Source: Treponema sp.
GTDB lineage: Bacteria; Spirochaetota; Spirochaetia; Treponematales; Treponemataceae
Reading direction: 5' to 3'
DNA: 45,658 nucleotides
NCBI GenBank assembly: GCA_016293915.1
Contig: JAEDCY010000020.1
Coordinates: 1 to 45,658 of the forward strand
The notes under the pieces were generated by a model. That model did not search any database, was not told the DNA's origin, and was given only the letters and a program-made list of their open reading frames with translations. Numbering within the stretch: position 1 is the stretch's first letter; each line of letters starts with the position of its first letter. Below are positions 8,828 through 15,904 of this stretch, one piece after another. The position numbers and the translations under genes were made by a program.

Positions 8828-9064
8828 ATGTGTATCTGCAGTGGCTGTGGCAAATTGATTGACAACAAATTTTATTACTGTCCATGGTGTGGTTATTCTC
8901 GTATGGAAGCTGAAAAGCAGGAAAGCGCAGAATTGCGTTATGCGAAATTTAAGGAAAAACAATTTCAAAAGCGTTATAATCAGTTAGAGAAGATGGAAGA
9001 GCAGCTTGATGACCTTGAGCATGAGCTTTCTATCCTCGTTCTTAGCGCGGAGATGCATAAATGA
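8828..9064 (+). CDS. Small zinc-ribbon / coiled-coil protein
   Basis: This is a 78-residue protein with two Cys pairs at the N-terminus (CSGC and CPWC), the pattern of a zinc ribbon. A charged, helix-forming tail rich in Glu, Gln and Lys follows. I start at 8828 because an AGAGG site precedes it. An in-frame upstream ATG at 8777 would translate the downstream half of the 44-nt repeat element. The stop overlaps the next start (ATGA), so it is coupled to the propeller protein gene. The function is unknown. Confidence 0.7.
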   Translation: MCICSGCGKLIDNKFYYCPWCGYSRMEAEKQESAELRYAKFKEKQFQKRYNQLEKMEEQLDDLEHELSILVLSAEMHK

Positions 9065-11244
9065 AAAAAACAGGTATTCTGTGTCTTTTGTTCAGTCTTT
9101 TTACTTTCTCACTGGCTGCCGGAACTTCTTTTGGAAATCCGGATTTGAATCTTAACGATGAAATTCTTTTTACAGTTCGTCATAATATGGTGGGAACAAG
9201 CCCCTATAAATCACTTTTTTATGCAGCCTTGAAAGATGGAAAAACTGAAAAAGCACCTGAAGTAATTACCTGCTACCCGGAACAGATGGAACTTCTTTCT
9301 GGTGGAGATGAACTTCAGATTCGCAATAGATACGGAATTGCCCGCTATTCAAAAAAAGACGGCTCAATCACATGGGTAGAAAAGAGCGAAGAAATGCCGG
9401 AAAATATTGTACCGGTTGTACCTTACGCTGCAAGCCCGGATGGAAAATATTTTTGCCGTATAGAGAGAACTTCAATTTACTCTGGAAATCTAACACTTGT
9501 AAGTACACAGAGTGGAAAGAGTAGTGTTCTTTGCGAAGGGGTTTTAAACTCTTATGAAAATCTCCCTGTAAAATGGGCACCAGACAGTTCCGTTTTGATT
9601 TACGAAAAAAACGGTGCAGTTTATTTTTGTAATCCGGATGCAGTTTTGCGCGGAGTTGAAATTGATGAACGCTATAGAAAAATAGGACGTGGTTCTATCA
9701 ACTCGGTTCACTGGGCTTCTTCAAAATATCTTGCTTATGTAGATGACTATCTTCTTTATAAAATAAATACTAAGGAATTGTACACATTGGGCCTTTATTC
9801 AGGAATCATAGGGCAGGGAAAGCCGATGGGGCGCCTTCCATTCCAGTTCAATCCGCTTACAGATAAATTCTCATGCAACAGCGAGGCAACTTCTGTCGTA
9901 GTAACACAGAACGGCAGACTCTTTACATATCTTGTTGTGCGAAGTGCCTCTTGTGATTATATGGATGTTATTTATTCACGCCCGTACACAGAATCAAATG
10001 CATCTCTTGTTGCTTCTTATGTTTTCTGGAATGCAGCGGGAAAGCCTGTGCTCTGGCAGGAAAAACTTCCTTTTGATGGAATTAAAGAGCACGGCTCTGT
10101 ATATATTCTCGATACCCAGCCTCAGCACGTTCTTGAAATTGAAGATTCGGGACGACCTTTTGTTTGTCCTAATGGAACAAAGGTTGCTTTCTTTGCAGGC
10201 TCTACCGTTTATATTTATGATATGAATACCTGGAAACGACTTGCAGTTCTTGGTGGTGAAAAAGTTGTTTCTGCAATCTGGACTGATGATACAAATCTGT
10301 TTGTTGGTGGAGAAAAGAGTATACGTAAATGGAATATTTATGCCAACAAATTTGAAACAATAACCCTTTCTTCTGTTTCTGCAGGATATTGGGATACAAG
10401 TGACTATTCAATTATTGCAGATACAGGCAGTTCAAATTACTACAGATTTGATACAAAAAAGAAAATCTGGTCTAAAACAGAAATTACAACTTCGTTTGAA
10501 CCTGTAAAACAGAATGGACGCTACCGTGTTTTTGTTGGTACGACTCCTAATAAAAATTATGATAATGCTCTATATGTACGTTCTTTGAGTAAAAAAGCCA
10601 TAACAATTCCATTATATAAGGAAAGCACCCGTAAAGCTCCTGAAAGAAAGAAGGTTGCTCTTGCCTTTGAGCTTTATGATAATGCAGATGGTCTTCCTCA
10701 AATCCTTTCTGAACTTAAGAAATTTAATGCAAAAGGCAGCTTCTTTATTAATGGTGAGTTTATCCGCCGTTATCCGGCAGAAACAACACAGATTGTAAAT
10801 AACGGTCATTTGTGTGCATCAATGTTCTTCACAACTGCAGATCTTACTGAAAACAGTTTTGTAATTAATGAAGATTTTGTACGTCGTGGCCTTGCCAGAA
10901 ATGAAGATGAGTTTTATGCCTGTACGGGAACCGAACTTACTTTGTTCTGGCATGCTCCTTATTATGCAGTAACACCAGAACTAATTACTTATGGTGAAAA
11001 TGCAGGTTATACTTATATAACACCATGCAGTGAGGTTTCTGAATTTACAAATCCGGATATGGATCCTGAAAAGCTGATTAAGAGATTCTGTCTGGGCCTT
11101 GAAAAGTCAGGTGGTGGTGTAGTTTCTGTAGTTGGTGGATTTTCACAGAGCAATCATTCACGCCCATTGTATAAGTATGTTGCGCTTTTAATCAGTGCTC
11201 TGCTGGATAGCGGATATGAACTTGTGGATTTGAATTCTCTGTAA
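9061..11244 (+). CDS. Exported beta-propeller protein with a degenerate NodB-fold deacetylase domain
   Basis: The 727-residue protein has a signal peptide (MKKTGILCLLFSLFTFSLAA). A long beta-rich region resembling a WD/TolB-type propeller runs to about residue 520. The last 200 residues are a polysaccharide-deacetylase-like domain starting at KKVALAFELYDNADG. The metal site looks lost. Where active enzymes have TFDDGP, this has AFELYDN. The segment that normally reads GHExGNHTxxH is GHLCASMFFTTADLT, without the two zinc histidines. The FRPPYG segment is FWHAPYYA. It is therefore probably a carbohydrate-binding or structural pseudoenzyme; this is an inference from motifs alone. Confidence 0.7.
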   Translation: MKKTGILCLLFSLFTFSLAAGTSFGNPDLNLNDEILFTVRHNMVGTSPYKSLFYAALKDGKTEKAPEVITCYPEQMELLSGGDELQIRNRYGIARYSKKDGSITWVEKSEEMPENIVPVVPYAASPDGKYFCRIERTSIYSGNLTLVSTQSGKSSVLCEGVLNSYENLPVKWAPDSSVLIYEKNGAVYFCNPDAVLRGVEIDERYRKIGRGSINSVHWASSKYLAYVDDYLLYKINTKELYTLGLYSGIIGQGKPMGRLPFQFNPLTDKFSCNSEATSVVVTQNGRLFTYLVVRSASCDYMDVIYSRPYTESNASLVASYVFWNAAGKPVLWQEKLPFDGIKEHGSVYILDTQPQHVLEIEDSGRPFVCPNGTKVAFFAGSTVYIYDMNTWKRLAVLGGEKVVSAIWTDDTNLFVGGEKSIRKWNIYANKFETITLSSVSAGYWDTSDYSIIADTGSSNYYRFDTKKKIWSKTEITTSFEPVKQNGRYRVFVGTTPNKNYDNALYVRSLSKKAITIPLYKESTRKAPERKKVALAFELYDNADGLPQILSELKKFNAKGSFFINGEFIRRYPAETTQIVNNGHLCASMFFTTADLTENSFVINEDFVRRGLARNEDEFYACTGTELTLFWHAPYYAVTPELITYGENAGYTYITPCSEVSEFTNPDMDPEKLIKRFCLGLEKSGGGVVSVVGGFSQSNHSRPLYKYVALLISALLDSGYELVDLNSL

Positions 11245-11257
11245 GGCTAAAATAGCA

Positions 11258-11301
11258 GAACCGTTAAAAAACGAGTTGCGACAGCAAGTCGTTTTAGGTT
11301 C
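11258..11301 (+). repeat. 44-nt covarying stem-loop repeat, copy 2
   Basis: This has the same 44-base layout as the 8724 copy: GAACC and GGTTC outer arms, and an inner stem AAAACGAGTTGC, loop GACA, GCAAGTCGTTTT. Four base pairs differ from copy 1 but all remain paired, and the single G-G mismatch is at the same place. It begins 13 bases after the upstream stop codon. Confidence 0.8.
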
Positions 11302-11362
11302 TACACAAAAATACCTCAGAGGCGAGACTTGCGAGCCGACTCATTTAGGGAGTCTGTTCACG

Positions 11363-11629
11363 TTACACATCTTCGTCCTGGAAACGAGCGCGATAAGAAC
11401 TGTAGCCGTCTTCTTCTTCGACATCATCGTAAGGTTCGTCTACGTCCTCTTCTTCTTTAAAAACGTCGTCGTAATATAAATCTGCATCATCATCGAATTC
11501 ATCAAGAGCTTCGTCATCTTCTTCGTAGTCGTCGAAGTCATCCTCAAAATCTTCATCATAATCATCGTCGAAATCATCGCCGTATGAAAAGGACATAGTC
11601 AATTCTTCAAAATCTGAATCAGCAGACAT
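11363..11629 (-). CDS. Small highly acidic protein
   Basis: This 88-residue product is mostly Asp, Glu and Tyr, with runs such as DDFDDDYDEDFEDDFDDYEE. No folded domain is recognisable. Support for a real gene: the ATG follows a GGGG site, and a TATAAT box (minus strand, 11661-11656) sits about 27 bases upstream. The composition is not what a random frame would give unless the DNA itself is a GAA/GAT repeat. It could be a charged linker protein, a metal or nucleic-acid-mimic protein, or a translated low-complexity tract. The function is unknown. Confidence 0.55.
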   Translation of the reverse strand: MSADSDFEELTMSFSYGDDFDDDYDEDFEDDFDDYEEDDEALDEFDDDADLYYDDVFKEEEDVDEPYDDVEEEDGYSSYRARFQDEDV

Positions 11630-11778
11630 AAAAACCCCGCATCGTTTTTGCTCTGATTATAAACTCACTTTTCCTTAATATAAATCATAAGGCCTAAAAT
11701 GTAAATAGAATTTCAGGAGATTCTCCAAGGCTTCCGCATTATTGCGCGGTTCATTGATAAATTATTGAATGAATTGAA

Positions 11779-12010
11779 AACTTTTTCGATTTGAACAAAT
11801 ATACGGAGATTCAAATTTCATTCTCGGAGTGGAAAAAAAGATTGGACGATTAAACTAAAAATCTCCAGCTGTGGGACGCAGGCAAAAAGCGATAAGGGGG
11901 AACCGCCAGCGGCCGTGCGAGCGAAAGGCGGGGGATACCTTGTCGTTTTTGCCGTCGCTGGGATCCGCAGATGGAGATTTTTTATTTTAAGTGTACAAAT
12001 CGAAAAAGTT
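11779..12010. repeat. 232-bp nested inverted repeat (large hairpin 1)
   Basis: Nested arms pair across the region. The outermost is AACTTTTTCGATTTG (11779-11793) with CAAATCGAAAAAGTT (11996-12010). Inside it is AAAAATCTCCA (11857-11867) with TGGAGATTTTTT (11972-11983). The innermost is GGCAAAAAGCGATAAGG (11881-11897) with CCTTGTCGTTTTTGCC (11938-11953). It fills most of the space between the acidic-protein gene and ispE, which are divergent, so it is not a shared terminator. Its inner half resembles the 37644-37879 element. Confidence 0.75.
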
Positions 12011-12037
12011 TGACTACTCGTTAAAGTAGGGTATAAT
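12010..12037 (+). promoter_or_regulatory. ispE promoter, leaderless spacing
   Basis: TTGACT (12010-12015), a 16-base spacer and TATAAT (12032-12037) are followed after only 7 bases by the ispE ATG. Transcription should begin at or next to the start codon. The -35 box overlaps the last base of large hairpin 1. Confidence 0.75.
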
Positions 12038-12044
12038 TATATTA

Positions 12045-12914
12045 ATGGAACGTGAAATTTCTGGCTGGGCGTATGCCAAAGTAAATTTTGGTCTTAGGGT
12101 TCTTCCCGGGCGTGCAGACGGATTTCACGGCATTGAGAGTATTTTCCAGACGGTTGATTTATATGATGAACTGACTTTGACGACAGTAGCACAAAAAGGC
12201 TGCTTCGTGCATTGCTCTTCCATGAAACTGCCTGAGAACAATACTCTTACAAAAGCATACAATACATTTTGTAAAGTAACCGGTTGCGTAGTTCCGGGCC
12301 TTGAGATTGATCTTAAGAAGGGAATTCCTTCAGGTGGAGGTCTTGGCGGTGGTTCTTCTGATGCGGCGGCTCTTGTAAGAATGCTTGAAAGGCTTTGTGA
12401 TGTGAGATTATCTGACAGTGAACTGGATGATATTGCTGCCGAGACAGGAAGCGATGTCTTTTTCTTTATGCACTGCGATGAACAAGGACGGGGCTGTGCT
12501 CTGGTTTCTGGTCGTGGTGAGAATGTAGAGAAAATCCATGGGCGAGATGATCTTTTCCTGGTTTTAATTTTTCCAGAGGTAAGCTCTTCCACAAAAGAAG
12601 CGTATGCTTTAGTGGATGAGGCTTTTGCTCGTGGAAAATTTTTGGTAAGTCCTGAATTTGATGAGCTAGAGCTGGTTTACAGAAAGCCGCCGGAAAACTG
12701 GACTTTTATTAATACTTTTACGCCCGTTATTTCTGAAAAATATACGCAGATTGGGCGTGCAATTGAGGCGTTGAAATCTCTGAACTGTAATTATGCTGAA
12801 ATGTCAGGCTCGGGGTCTACAGTTTTTGGGGTGTTCACTTCCAGGCAAGAAGCTGAATCTGCAGTTGAAAAACTGTCTGATTCTTGGAACTGTAAATTGG
12901 CGCGGACTGTATAA
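12045..12914 (+). CDS. ispE: 4-diphosphocytidyl-2-C-methyl-D-erythritol kinase
   Basis: This is a GHMP kinase of the MEP isoprenoid pathway, phosphorylating CDP-methylerythritol in the cytoplasm. It has 289 residues, the usual length. The N-terminus has AYAKVNFGLRVLPGRADGFH with the family Lys and Asn. The ATP loop is GIPSGGGLGGGSSDAAAL, and a C-terminal MSGSGSTVFG matches the third GHMP motif. There is no ribosome site at the expected distance, consistent with the leaderless promoter. spoVG follows 38 bases later with its own GGAGG site. Confidence 0.93.
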   Translation: MEREISGWAYAKVNFGLRVLPGRADGFHGIESIFQTVDLYDELTLTTVAQKGCFVHCSSMKLPENNTLTKAYNTFCKVTGCVVPGLEIDLKKGIPSGGGLGGGSSDAAALVRMLERLCDVRLSDSELDDIAAETGSDVFFFMHCDEQGRGCALVSGRGENVEKIHGRDDLFLVLIFPEVSSSTKEAYALVDEAFARGKFLVSPEFDELELVYRKPPENWTFINTFTPVISEKYTQIGRAIEALKSLNCNYAEMSGSGSTVFGVFTSRQEAESAVEKLSDSWNCKLARTV

Positions 12915-12952
12915 AAGTATAGTTTGCATCGTAATTTTGCGGAGGTTTATTT

Positions 12953-13234
12953 ATGCAGATTACCGAATTGAGAATAAGAAAGGTTGAGGACGAAGGTAAG
13001 CTCCGTGCTTACGTAACAGTTACTTTTGATAACTGCTTTGTTGTTCACAATGTAAAAATTATCGAAGGCAAAAGCGGCCTGTTCATAGCAATGCCAAGCC
13101 GAAAAACTGCCAACGGGGAATACAAGGATGTAGCCCATCCAATCAGCCCGGAGTTCCGTACCGAACTGCAGGACAAGATTCTTGCAGAATATAATGCCGG
13201 TCACGTTGAAACAGGTACTTCCCCAGACGACTAA
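12953..13234 (+). CDS. spoVG: SpoVG family RNA/DNA-binding regulator
   Basis: This is a 93-residue protein matching SpoVG over its whole length: MQITELRIRKVEDEGKLRAY, VTFDNCFVVHNVKIIEG, LFIAMPSRK and DVAHPISPEFR. SpoVG proteins bind nucleic acids in Firmicutes and in Borrelia, where they control gene expression. A strong GGAGG precedes the ATG. It sits between ispE and tRNA-Gln on the same strand, an arrangement that suggests co-expression with ispE. Confidence 0.93.
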   Translation: MQITELRIRKVEDEGKLRAYVTVTFDNCFVVHNVKIIEGKSGLFIAMPSRKTANGEYKDVAHPISPEFRTELQDKILAEYNAGHVETGTSPDD

Positions 13235-13259
13235 AATATTATATAATAGATGACATCTT

Positions 13260-13332
13260 TGGGTCGTCGGCAAGCGGTAAGCCAACGGCTTTTGGTGCCG
13301 TCATTCCACAGGTTCGAATCCTGTCGACCCAG
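13260..13332 (+). tRNA. tRNA-Gln (anticodon TTG)
   Basis: A full cloverleaf can be drawn. The acceptor stem is TGGGTCG with CGACCCA, the D-stem is GGC with GCC, and the anticodon stem is ACGGC with GCCGT around loop TTTTGGT. The T-arm includes GGTTCGAATCC. The anticodon TTG reads CAA/CAG glutamine codons, and the U1-A72 pair is typical of bacterial tRNA-Gln. The discriminator is G and CCA is not encoded. A TATAAT (13242-13247) lies 12 bases upstream. Confidence 0.95.
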
Positions 13333-13377
13333 AAAATAAAAGAGTTCTCTGAAAATTCAGGGAACTCTTTTATTTTC
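13332..13377 (+). terminator. Intrinsic terminator after tRNA-Gln
   Basis: A near-perfect hairpin directly follows the tRNA. GAAAATAAAAGAGTTC pairs with GAACTCTTTTATTTTC, and CTGAA with TTCAG inside it. The A-rich left arm and T-rich right arm make it a likely bidirectional terminator. Confidence 0.85.
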
Positions 13378-13672
13378 TGGGTACGAACTCAGAGTTTTTA
13401 ATGCCTAACAGGAGATTAAAAGAGTTCAGAGTTCTAGATATGAGACGCAGACAGGATTCGAAGCGGAGTGAGCGAAAGCGAAATTGAGAGCAGTGCGGAG
13501 CAATTCCGGGGTTGAGTGCACAGGAGGTGCACGACCGTCGCGGCGAATCCTGTCGACCCAGAGTTTACTGAAAATATTGAAAGCTCGGCCGCCACGGAAA
13601 AATAAAATATGAACATGAATTAAATCGGCTAAAAATTTAAAATACTGAAACATGTATAAAAATATTTGGAAT
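13378..13672. repeat. Palindromic tract with duplicated tRNA-Gln 3' end
   Basis: No gene is seen here. Bases 13544-13562 repeat 19 bases of the tRNA-Gln 3' end (13315-13333) in the same orientation. Bases 13450-13462 carry 13 bases of the T-arm inverted. The two fragments therefore form a stem (GACAGGATTCG and CGAATCCTGTC) around several smaller hairpins, including GTGCAC arms near 13517-13533. A second hairpin lies at about 13385-13435. The direct duplication resembles an att-site scar beside a tRNA; no integrase is present. Confidence 0.65.
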
Positions 13673-13984
13673 TTATTTTATTACAGTATATTTCTCAAAG
13701 TTTTCATTAATAACTTCAGAAATAGAAGAAATAATTTGCTTCCTTAAATTATCAGAATCAATTAATTCTAAAGATTTTTTATCAAATAGATCTAAACAAT
13801 CAACATTCAATGCGCTGGCGATTTTTTCTAACATTTGAAGTGAGGGAAAGTTTTTGCCCACTTCAATTAATGCAATATAATTTGGTGCAGTTCCCGCTTT
13901 TTCAGCTAAGGCTGCTTGAGAAAGGCCTTCTATTTTACGATATAGTTTCATATTTTTAGCAAGACAACTTTGCAACCTGTTCAT
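13673..13984 (-). CDS. XRE-family helix-turn-helix regulator
   Basis: This 103-residue protein has a single HTH_3 domain at about residues 8-65 (MKLYRKIEGLSQAALAEKAG, then NYIALIEVGKNFPSLQMLEKIASALNV). Such proteins bind operator DNA as dimers. The C-terminal 35 residues have no recognisable fold. It is divergent from the zinc-ribbon gene, with a 94-base AT-rich space between them, so it may control that gene and itself. Immunity-type or housekeeping regulators cannot be told apart. Confidence 0.8.
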   Translation of the reverse strand: MNRLQSCLAKNMKLYRKIEGLSQAALAEKAGTAPNYIALIEVGKNFPSLQMLEKIASALNVDCLDLFDKKSLELIDSDNLRKQIISSISEVINENFEKYTVIK

Positions 13985-14078
13985 CGAATTTCACCAAAAC
14001 ATAGAATATATTAATTTATAGTTTTACATATCCTTCAGTTATTGACAATTTATTTACAATTATGTAAGAGGTGTCTTT

Positions 14079-14639
14079 ATGAAGAATTGTATAAAGTGTA
14101 ATGCAGAAGTTGAAGATGATGTTAAATTCTGTCCAAAATGTGGAGCAACACAAGACCCGCAAAAAGAATTACAGGAAAAAAAAGAAGAAACTCCTGCGGT
14201 TCGTCGTTGTAAAGGCTGTGGCGAGGAAATTTCAAGTGATTTAATCTTTTGTCCGAAATGTGGTGTTAGACAAAACTCTACAACAGATAGAAAAGAAAAT
14301 ATAGATAAAATGATAGCTAATGCTGCATCAGTTACAGATGATGTTTCAAGTGTAGTATCTGATGCATATTCTCTTGTAAAATTTGGAAAGAAAGTTGGAA
14401 AATCTGCAACAAAGGTTGCTGGTCAAAGTCTGGTTAATGCTCAGGAAAAAACAAATCAAAAACGAGAAGAAGAAAACGAGAGAATTGAATTCATAAAAGG
14501 GTTTACATTTTCGAATGATCCTTTAGAAATACAGGAACAGCTTACTCAGATGTTCGAAGTACAGAAGCAACTCAGTACATTCAACGGAACATATAAAAAA
14601 TGGCACAAAGAAAAATGGAAGCAGCCATTGTTGTCTTGA
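14079..14639 (+). CDS. Double zinc-ribbon protein, probably the 5' part of a frameshifted gene
   Basis: The 186-residue product opens with two zinc ribbons: CIKCNAEVEDDVKFCPKCGA and CKGCGEEISSDLIFCPKCGV. A helical region follows. The frame ends shortly after WHKEKWKQPLLS, while the overlapping frame at 14600 continues the helical pattern and adds a membrane span. A one-base shift at GAAAAA (about 14610-14616, reading GAA AAA ATG) would join them into a single protein of about 284 residues. This could be a true frameshift, slippage at the A5 tract, or a sequencing undercall. The function is unknown; such proteins are common accessory membrane proteins. Confidence 0.65.
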   Translation: MKNCIKCNAEVEDDVKFCPKCGATQDPQKELQEKKEETPAVRRCKGCGEEISSDLIFCPKCGVRQNSTTDRKENIDKMIANAASVTDDVSSVVSDAYSLVKFGKKVGKSATKVAGQSLVNAQEKTNQKREEENERIEFIKGFTFSNDPLEIQEQLTQMFEVQKQLSTFNGTYKKWHKEKWKQPLLS

Positions 14640-14932
14640 AGAAAAACAAATGTAAAAAAGAAGCTAAAGAATGGAAAAAAATGATAGAAACTCCTTCCCA
14701 AAAATTAGGCCGTACAATAAAAACAATAATTCTTATTGTGATTATTCTACTTGTGCTTTATGGAATTATTCAGACAATTTCTACAGTTGGTACAATTGGA
14801 AAATTTGCAGGTAGTGTAAATAATCAGTCTCAGTCATCAAGTGAAAACATAGATGATAATACAAATAAAGAATTGGATGAAGACGAATTAGTAAATGAAA
14901 TTATAAAAAGTGCAATAAATGATTTATTGTAA
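14600..14932 (+). CDS. Membrane-anchored 3' part of the zinc-ribbon gene
   Basis: The 110-residue frame begins with a charged helix (MEAAIVVLKKNKCKKEAKEW). It has one strong membrane span (TIKTIILIVIILLVLYGII) and ends in a polar acidic tail. It overlaps the preceding gene by 40 bases in the -1 frame. Its ATG has no ribosome site, so it is more likely the continuation of the 14079 protein than a separate gene. If so, the zinc ribbons are cytoplasmic and the tail lies beyond the membrane. Confidence 0.5.
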   Translation: MAQRKMEAAIVVLKKNKCKKEAKEWKKMIETPSQKLGRTIKTIILIVIILLVLYGIIQTISTVGTIGKFAGSVNNQSQSSSENIDDNTNKELDEDELVNEIIKSAINDLL

Positions 14933-15003
14933 TAAATAATGGAGGAAGAAAAACTAAGAGTGAAAATTTAGATGCTTCACCAAAAAGTAGAGGAAAAGCT
15001 TTA

Positions 15004-15246
15004 TTGTTTGTGATTTTGCTTGGTGGATTGGGGGGACACAGATTTTATGTTAATAAAACTGGAACAGGATTGTTATATATCCTATTAACAATATTAGGAA
15101 TTGCAATATCGATTCCTTTTTATTTCGTAATTTCATTTTATTTAATAAGCGGAATATTTGTTTTTATTGACTTAATTAAAATTCTATTAGGAAAGTTTAA
15201 GGATAAAGATGGATTATATGTTATCAGCTGGACAGAAAACAAATAA
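15004..15246 (+). CDS. TM2-domain protein, N-terminus disrupted or unusual
   Basis: The product has the TM2 pattern: LLGGLGGHRFYVNKTGTGLLYILLT, a polar break and a second span ending in FIDLIKILLG. No ATG or GTG opens the frame; the first possible start is TTG at 15004, inside the first span. An ATG at 14939 reads MEEEK and then stops. A -1 shift at its GAAAAA tract would continue as TKSENLDASPKSRGKALL into the TM2 domain, which is what family members look like. This is the same kind of lesion at the same kind of tract as in the gene upstream. The function is unknown. Confidence 0.55.
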   Translation: MFVILLGGLGGHRFYVNKTGTGLLYILLTILGIAISIPFYFVISFYLISGIFVFIDLIKILLGKFKDKDGLYVISWTENK

Positions 15247-15266
15247 TATAAATCCCTTTTGTTTCC

Positions 15267-15296
15267 TTGACTTTTATGTAACTTCTACCGTATATT
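15267..15296 (+). promoter_or_regulatory. Promoter of the toxin-antitoxin repeat RNA
   Basis: TTGACT (15267-15272), an 18-base spacer and TATATT (15291-15296). Transcription would start within a few bases of the first repeat unit at 15302. Confidence 0.7.
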
Positions 15297-15301
15297 TATA
15301 G

Positions 15302-15437
15302 TAGATGACGAGGACATAGGGCTTGTCCTGGCTAAATAAATAAGATCCGATAGATGATTGGGGTCGGAGAGCCTGACCCGGCTAACAAAATAAAGCTCGA
15401 TTGATGAAGCTCTGTAGGTAACTACAGGGCTTTTTTT
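15302..15437 (+). ncRNA. Type III antitoxin repeat RNA (ToxI/CptI-like)
   Basis: Two tandem units of 49 and 50 bases (15302-15350 and 15351-15400) both start TAGATGA, contain a hairpin followed by GGCTAA, and end in CGA. The hairpin arms differ but pair in each unit: AGGACA with TGTCCT, and GGGTC with GACCC. A third partial unit (TTGATGA) runs into an intrinsic terminator. A repeat RNA, a terminator and then a small nuclease gene is the defining layout of type III toxin-antitoxin loci. There the RNA is cut by the toxin at each repeat and inhibits it. In unit 2 the loop AGCC could pair with the downstream GGCT as a pseudoknot; unit 1 does not show this clearly. Confidence 0.75.
15408..15437 (+). 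terminator. Intrinsic terminator between antitoxin RNA and toxin gene
   Basis: AGCTCTGTAG pairs perfectly (one G-T) with CTACAGGGCT around a GTAA loop, followed by seven T. In type III systems such a leaky terminator sets the RNA-to-toxin ratio. Confidence 0.88.
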
Positions 15438-15451
15438 ATAAGGCGAGGAAT

Positions 15452-15904
15452 ATGGATTTAAGATATTTATCAACTGCGTTTTATAATAAATATAAGGATT
15501 GTCCAGAAATACTAACAAAAGGAGAAACCAGACCTTATATTATTCTTTTAGTTGAAGTAGAAAATAATAAGTTTGCAATTCCAATAAGAACTCATTTACC
15601 AAATATAAAGGACCGTTACATAACAAATCCCATAACTAATTCAGGTCTTGATTATACAAAGGCAGTTGTTATTTCAAGTGAGGAATATATTGATACTTCA
15701 AAGTATCCTGAGATAGAGCATAAAGAGTATAACTACATAAAATTTAAGGAACGAGAAATAAAAAAAGCCTTTTCAAAATTTATTGCAGAGTATAAAAAAG
15801 ATTATCTTCGTCATAAAAAGAATCCATCTATTCCTGAAAGTTCAAGATTTAAATATACAGCTCTACAATATTTTAAAAAAGAGCTTTGCCTTGAAAATGA
15901 ATAA
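15452..15904 (+). CDS. Type III toxin, ToxN/CptN-like endoribonuclease
   Basis: The 150-residue protein matches the type III toxin pattern I know from ToxN/AbiQ/CptN/TenpN. It opens with LRYLSTAFYNKYKDCPEIL, then RPYIILLVEVENNKFAIPIR. GLDYTKAVVISSEEYI follows, and then a basic helical C-terminus. These toxins are MazF-fold RNases that cut RNA and are held inactive by their cognate repeat RNA. The gene follows the repeat RNA and terminator by 15 bases, with a CGAGGA site. Base composition is more AT-rich than its conserved neighbours. Many such loci act as phage-defence abortive-infection systems; that role here is inferred. Confidence 0.75.
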   Translation: MDLRYLSTAFYNKYKDCPEILTKGETRPYIILLVEVENNKFAIPIRTHLPNIKDRYITNPITNSGLDYTKAVVISSEEYIDTSKYPEIEHKEYNYIKFKEREIKKAFSKFIAEYKKDYLRHKKNPSIPESSRFKYTALQYFKKELCLENE

